Source: Stomorhina lunata (taxonomy: Eukaryota; Arthropoda; Insecta; Diptera; Rhiniidae). Taken from it: a DNA stretch of 64,000 bases. The notes under the pieces are model-generated. The model was given only the letters and a program-made list of their open reading frames with translations. It was not told the origin of the DNA and did not search any database. The stretch is taken from positions 108,495,468 through 108,559,467 of the forward strand of contig OW121743.1 of the NCBI GenBank assembly GCA_933228675.1, in the 5' to 3' direction. The position numbers were made by a program, and so were the translations under genes. This document shows, piece after piece, positions 59,069-64,000 of the stretch (position 1 is its first letter; the number at the start of each line of letters is the position of its first letter).

Positions 59069-59889
59069 TTATACCCTTCACCACCATAGGTGGAAAGGGT
59101 ATATTGGGTTTGTGCTGATGTTTGTAACGCATAGAAATATTGGTCTGAGACCTACCTTTTAGTATACCAATCGACTTATAATCACTCCCTGAGTTGTTTT
59201 AACGATGTCCGTCCGGCTGGCTGGGTGGCTGGCCGGTTATCCATGTAAGCTTGTTATCACTCTAGAGGTCGTAACTTTAAAAATAATTTGACGAAATTTG
59301 GCACAGATTCATATTTTGGTCCAAGGATGATCCCTATACTTTTTGGGCGGAATCGGATTACTAATTCGGGTACCTCCCATAGGGATGCCTTCCCGGAATA
59401 GAGTTTTTGGTCCTTTACAGCCACAAATTTAGTTGTATTTTAATAATATTCAGCACAAATATTGCCTATCATCGCATTATTCAGTGTTCTGAATTTTGTA
59501 GAAATCGGCCCATATTTGACCATACCTCCCATACAAGACACATTCTCAAAAGACGTTTGTATACACATTAAAGCACAAAAACGTTAATAACTCTAAAGAT
59601 AAATGCATTAGATTACTTAAGCTTTGCACGGATAAATATTTTGTAAATATAAACCAATAAACAAAATTTGGTAACAATCGGTCCACAATTGACCCTAGCT
59701 CCCATATCAGGCCCTTAGCCGGAAATGATATAAATATCGAAATTTTGAAAAAATAGCACATAGTATATGTATGTATGTATGTCTCTCAGACTTAAGGAAA
59801 ACTTGTTTAATTGTTGGTCCATATTTGACCTTAGTAGTGAAGGGTATTATATAGTCGGGCTTGACCGACTATAGCTTTTCTAACTTGTT
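59069..59889 (+). mobile_element. Hairpin-ended interspersed element, copy C (~821 bp)
   Basis: Starts TTATACCCTTCACCACCATA with a fold-back GGTGGAAAGGGTAT right after it, giving a 5' hairpin. Includes GATGTCCGTCCGGCTGGCTG, CAAATTTGGTAACAATCGGT, GACCTTAGTAGTGAAGGG and the 3' hairpin TAGTCGG...CCGACTA (about 59852-59871), and ends TTCTAACTTGTTT. It is more diverged from A and B than they are from each other. A (TATG)n run at about 59765-59782 interrupts its 3' part. No protein frame. Confidence 0.8.
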
Positions 59890-60865
59890 TTTAATTTAAA
59901 TTCAGCATAAAGTATTTATTTTATGTTGAAATGTAAATTTTGCATATAAAAATAATTTGGTAAATATTATTAGGATTTTAATTGCGAATTATTTCCAAAG
60001 AAATTTAAATAATAACATTTTTATTAATTTTGGGGAAAATCCAAATTTAATCTAAAATAATACTATACTATTTTAGTATAAGACTAAACAATTTTAAATA
60101 AATAAAGGAACTAAAATTTTGTTGAAAACCAAAATTAAAAATTAACAAATTTTATTTATTCTGAGAACCAAAAAAATAAGAAAAATATTATAAACTTTAT
60201 TTATACCATAGACTTTTTTCTAAATGTTTATATCTGAGGCATTGTGCTAAAAGGGCTAATGTCAAAAAAAGTAGTTTTGAGAAAATTTGATTTAAAGTTT
60301 TTATTTCCCATATAAATTCATATCAACATTACCCAGAAAACCCCTTATAAATCTCTTACGAGTTAAGTTAAATATTAGCTTTTGGAGCCAAATAAAAAAG
60401 GGTAAAGAAGGGGTCCTAATAGAATTACTTAATTCAGTAAGAAATTGACATTGGGCCTTTTAGCACCAAGCCACAGATATAAAAATATTAAAAGCTTCCC
60501 TAAAAGCTGACTAGGAAAAAAAATATTAAATAGTTAAAAAGCGATTTATAATAAGATACAAAATTTAAATTGGTTTTAATTTTATTTTATATATCAACTA
60601 AAAAGCGAGCTTATCTAGAAAATTGGCATTTATATAGACGAGAACTATTTAAGTCTGATAAACGGTACAAATTTAAAAAAAAAAACTTGAAAAAGAGCTA
60701 AATTTTCATCGATTTATATTCAATATTACCCCAGTTTGCTTTCTACTCAATAGCTTTCTTAAAAGAACCATTAATGTGTATATTTTTAAAACTGATTTTA
60801 AATTTTGTATTTATCCCTTTTTAGTTTTAAAAAATAAAATTAGTATTTTTTTTTCTTTTTTAACT
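59890..60865. other. Non-repetitive AT-rich DNA, no gene supported
   Basis: Nothing recognised. Sequence vocabulary near 60780-60860 (TTATCCCTTTTTAGTTTTAA) may already belong to the decayed repeat that follows. Confidence 0.45.
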
Positions 60866-60869
60866 CTTA

Positions 60870-62640
60870 TTCGACCTAATTTTAGAACTAATCTTAATGC
60901 AATTTTATTTTTGTTTATAACACTTTTAGTTAACGAGATATTACGTTACTGACTTTTCTTTTTTACCCCCAAAATTCAAAAAAAGATCTCAATATATGTT
61001 ATTATTTCGTAAATATTTCCTAACCCACATTTGTTTAAATGTTTTTAACAGATTTTGGAAAAAAGGTCTAAACACTTTCGCTTTATTTTCGTAGCTCATC
61101 CAAACCAACTTTTAATTTTGTTTCTATTGCTTTTAGTTTTAGGGCGACAATATTACTTTTTTCCCCCTTACGTGCCCTTTAAATGGCCAAATTTTGGAAA
61201 ATTATTGAATACATGTCGTTTTCATTGCTGATCTTATTGCAATTCCATATTTTCTAGTTTAACCTTAACCCATTTCGGAAAAAAGTCTGAATACGTTTCC
61301 TCTTCGTTTTCGTAGCTCCCAAAACAAAATTTTGAATTTGTTTCTATTGCTTTTAGTTTTAGAGCGATAATACTGCTATTTTCCCCCCTTTTGTGTCCTG
61401 TTTTATCCCCTAAACATCCGAATTTTAATAATTTTTTTTAGCTAACCCAAAAGCAGTTTTAATTTTATTTCTATTTTGGATTTACAATGTTACTATTTTT
61501 CGCCCTTTCTTATCCGGTTTTACCCCTTATATGACAAAATTTCAAAAAAATATAGAATACATGCAATTTTCATTGCTGAACTTAACTCAATTTCATATTT
61601 TTTTTCTATCCTATTTCGGGAAAAGTTGTAAACAAGCTTTCCCTTTATTTTCGTAGCTCATCTAAACAAAATTTTAATTTTATTTCTATCGCTTTTAGTT
61701 TTAAAGCAATAATGTTACTATTTGTCCCCATTACATACCCAGTTCTACTGCCAAAACGATTGAATTTCAATAATTTTCGTAGTTGACTTAAAACCAGTTT
61801 CAATTTTATTTTTAACTTTTTCTTTTTGGATTAACAATGTTTTCCCCCTTTCGTACCCGATTTTACCCCTTTAACGTTTAAATTTCCGAAATTTCCTAAA
61901 TACATGTCGTTTCTATTTCTGATCTTAATGGAATTTCATATTTATTTTTATCACTTTTAGCTAAGGAGATATAATGTTACCCCTTTTTCCCTTTTTACCC
62001 TATAAATATAAAAAAGTGCGAAAAAAAAACCTGTTTGAAATGTTTTCAATAAAAATCGACTTTTCTATACATTTTATTTCTAGATCTACTGGATCTAAAA
62101 AATTAGAAACAAAGAACTTACCCTTCCAATTTTTCCCTGCTGTTATCCCTTTTTTAGCCTCTAAATCGAGAAAGTACCAAATACGTGTTTGTTATTGTGT
62201 CATGGTGATCGATTTTGTTGTAAATAATGTTTCTGTGTTCATTGGCTCAAAAGATACAGATGGGTTAAAAAAAGGTACCAAAATTTTGTTTTTCCTTAGA
62301 CTTAACCCATATTTGAAAAAACACTAAGACGTCTCCCCTTTTGTAGCTGATTGAAACCCAGTCTTAACTTGTCTATCACATTTACATTCGGAGATATATC
62401 GTTACTGTTTTTTTTTTTTTACCCTTTAAGAGGGTAATGTTTGTCCCATTTTCAAAAAAGTACTATACGTGTGCCAAGGGTTTTCACTGCTGATCTCAAT
62501 GCAGTTTGATTTTTTATTTATTTTCCTTTTGCTTTAAAGAAAATGATATTAATGATGTTTCCATTTTTACCCCCAACATTAAAAAAGTACATAATATGTG
62601 TTTGATATTTGTTTTATATCAATCGGTTTCTCTAGAAATT
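60870..62640 (+). repeat. Decayed T-rich tandem repeat, ~345 bp unit
   Basis: Ordered motifs recur: TTTCGTAGCTCATC/CCC (about 61088, 61306, 61651, 61776), TTTCTATTGCTTTTAGTTTT (about 61120, 61347, 61685), TACATGTCGTTTT..TTGCTGATCTTA (about 61211, 61559, 61902) and runs of ACCCCTTT/CCCCCTTT. Equivalent GATCTTAATG-type motifs lie at about 60893, 61230, 61579 and 61920, spacing 337-349 bp. A half-unit repeat seems present too. The 117-codon frame at 61974-62327 lies inside and is not otherwise gene-like. Confidence 0.7.
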
Positions 62641-63828
62641 TTAATTCGAGCTCCTAACCTTACAAATTTTTCACGCTTTACCCTTTTTAATCGCAGAACT
62701 TGAAAAACTGCCGAACACCTGAGAAAAGCAAAAAGTCGCTAGGTATTATAAGTTTGTGCCGAAGCAATATCAAGAAAATTTGTGAATTTTTGCAAAAATC
62801 TCTGTTATAAGAAACAAGTCCTATGATAGGACTGATAACAAACTTCTTGATCACAGTACAAAATGTTGTTACCGAATTTCCTAAATTTGTGTTAAAAATT
62901 GACACCTGCACCTGTAAAACTGATGAAGAGACGAATATCGGTAAATTGAATCAAAATGTGATTCATTCTAATCGATATACTTTTAGGTTAATGTGACATT
63001 GGTCTCCTAACACTTTGCGACGTGTAAGATACATACATACACATTAATAAATCTTCGATTATGAAATTATTATAACTAAATATAAAATTAATTAACATAT
63101 GAACTTAATTTAAATTCTAAAAAGTTCATATAACATAATTGCTATTGTTGCTCACACTCACAGAAAACGCCTGGAAGGAAGTAAAAATATTCGACAAAGA
63201 TTTTAAACCACCAGGGCCTGATTAATCCATAAATGTATACATTAATATCACAAATATCAATGTAATATTAATATGTATGAATGTATTGCACTAAACCACT
63301 TATGCCTCATAAATTTAAGATTAGAAATAAATTTCAAACTATTTATCCTTTTATGCCCATACCCAGAGACATGCCGACTTTGTATGGGCAAATGTATTGT
63401 ACTATATTAAAATAAGCCATAATAATATAATATTTTGAAAATAACAACATATTGGAGCTGGATTTCAATTTATTGTTGTTTGTCTGAACTAAGTACTACT
63501 CTAACTATCTATATTGGAAATGTTGAATATAGAGATATTTTTGGTAACAATTTGCAATTTGCGCTATTTAACCTTTAGGCCTTTTGTAGAAAACAAACTA
63601 AAATAGTTAACAATACCATAAACTTAAGTTTTACATTTTACATAGGCTTTAACAAACACAAACTCTAATAGTATTATACTTAGGGCAGTTTTACACAGGA
63701 TGTCTTTCTCGTATGGTGTAAAATTGTTTATTAGCAAATGAAAATATCGTTATTTCATCATGAAAATTTTCTGTGCAATCTCCAAATTAAAACTTTGACC
63801 AAAATTGTCATATAGTAATATGACATTA
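62641..63828. other. Non-repetitive DNA, no gene supported
   Basis: No gene recognised. The minus-strand frame at 62687-62911 has no motif. Confidence 0.45.
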
Positions 63829-64000
63829 ATTTACTATAGTATTGATCAAAAATTTCTTAAATCAAAAATTTCATATAGTAAAATTTTAATCAAAATATTC
63901 ATATGGTAAAATTTTTACCAAAATTTTCATATACTAAAATTTTTTATCAAACTTCTCATATAGTAAAATTTTGAGCAAAATTTTCATATAGTAAAATTTT
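63829..64000. repeat. AT tandem array XIV, cut by window end
   Basis: Units of TTTTCATATAGTAAAATTTT separated by short ATCAA/ACCAA/GAGCAA spacers, period about 26-30 bp. It begins near 63829 and continues to the end of the window. CATATAG replaces the CTATAG seen elsewhere. Confidence 0.8.

Noticed and set aside
61974..62327. 117-codon plus-strand frame
   Set aside because: It lies inside the T-rich ~345 bp repeat, has no domain, and composition tracks the repeat rather than a protein.

Overview
The window looks like gene-poor, very AT-rich nuclear DNA from a higher fly, most likely a calyptrate such as a blowfly or house-fly relative. The reasons are the insect transposon families present (two Tc1/mariner types, a hAT relic, non-LTR remnants, a tRNA-derived SINE), a fly-type TATA plus TCAGT core promoter, and dinucleotide and tetranucleotide microsatellites typical of fly introns and intergenic DNA. 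Species is not determined. Nothing looks bacterial or viral, and no complete host gene is visible.

The dominant content is tandem repeat. I count fourteen arrays with 25-32 bp units, together roughly 25 kb (about 39% of the window), at approximately 0.56-2.88, 9.77-12.66, 14.50-16.86, 18.17-18.87, 20.03-22.32, 23.76-26.79, 26.95-28.19, 30.69-32.48, 40.11-41.35, 42.60-44.57, 46.72-48.59, 51.64-53.57, 56.73-57.87 and 63.83-64.00 kb. All share one design: A-tract/T-tract blocks separated by short spacers, usually including a CTATAG or CTAT...ATAG palindrome. Each array has its own second spacer and its own period (29, 30, 31 or 32 bp). Some are nearly perfect (23.88-25.75 and about 52.2-53.1 kb); others are badly decayed. 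Arrays at 40, 42.6 and 46.7 kb have the same unit in alternating orientation. Two longer-period decayed repeats also occur: TAGTAGCTACT-like DNA at 6.5-8.5 kb with a ~170-230 bp tandem unit, and a T-rich ~345 bp unit at 60.9-62.6 kb.

Between arrays lies a transposon graveyard: a DD37E mariner (29369-30661) and a DD41D rosa-type mariner (48820-50005), both with TA duplications, terminal inverted repeats and broken transposases; an internally deleted hAT element with a near-perfect 8-bp duplication (54830-55482); two copies of a tiny palindromic MITE (4227-4353, 27878-27958); a SINE (about 5435-5735); remains of two non-LTR retrotransposons (34.0-35.3 and 37.69-37.93 kb); and several copies or fragments of an unnamed ~0.75-0.8 kb interspersed family ending in a small hairpin (35320-36063, 36488-37285, 59069-59889, plus fragments).

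The only host-gene signal I can support is at 45.57-45.90 kb: TATAAG 30 bp upstream of a TCAGTG initiator, a CAA-rich leader, an ATG at 45796, and a 35-codon reading frame ending at a consensus-like splice donor at 45901/45902. It reads like a first coding exon of a long-intron gene on the + strand, with later exons outside the window. A perfect ~94-bp-arm palindrome at 14249-14451 is the most striking single structure.
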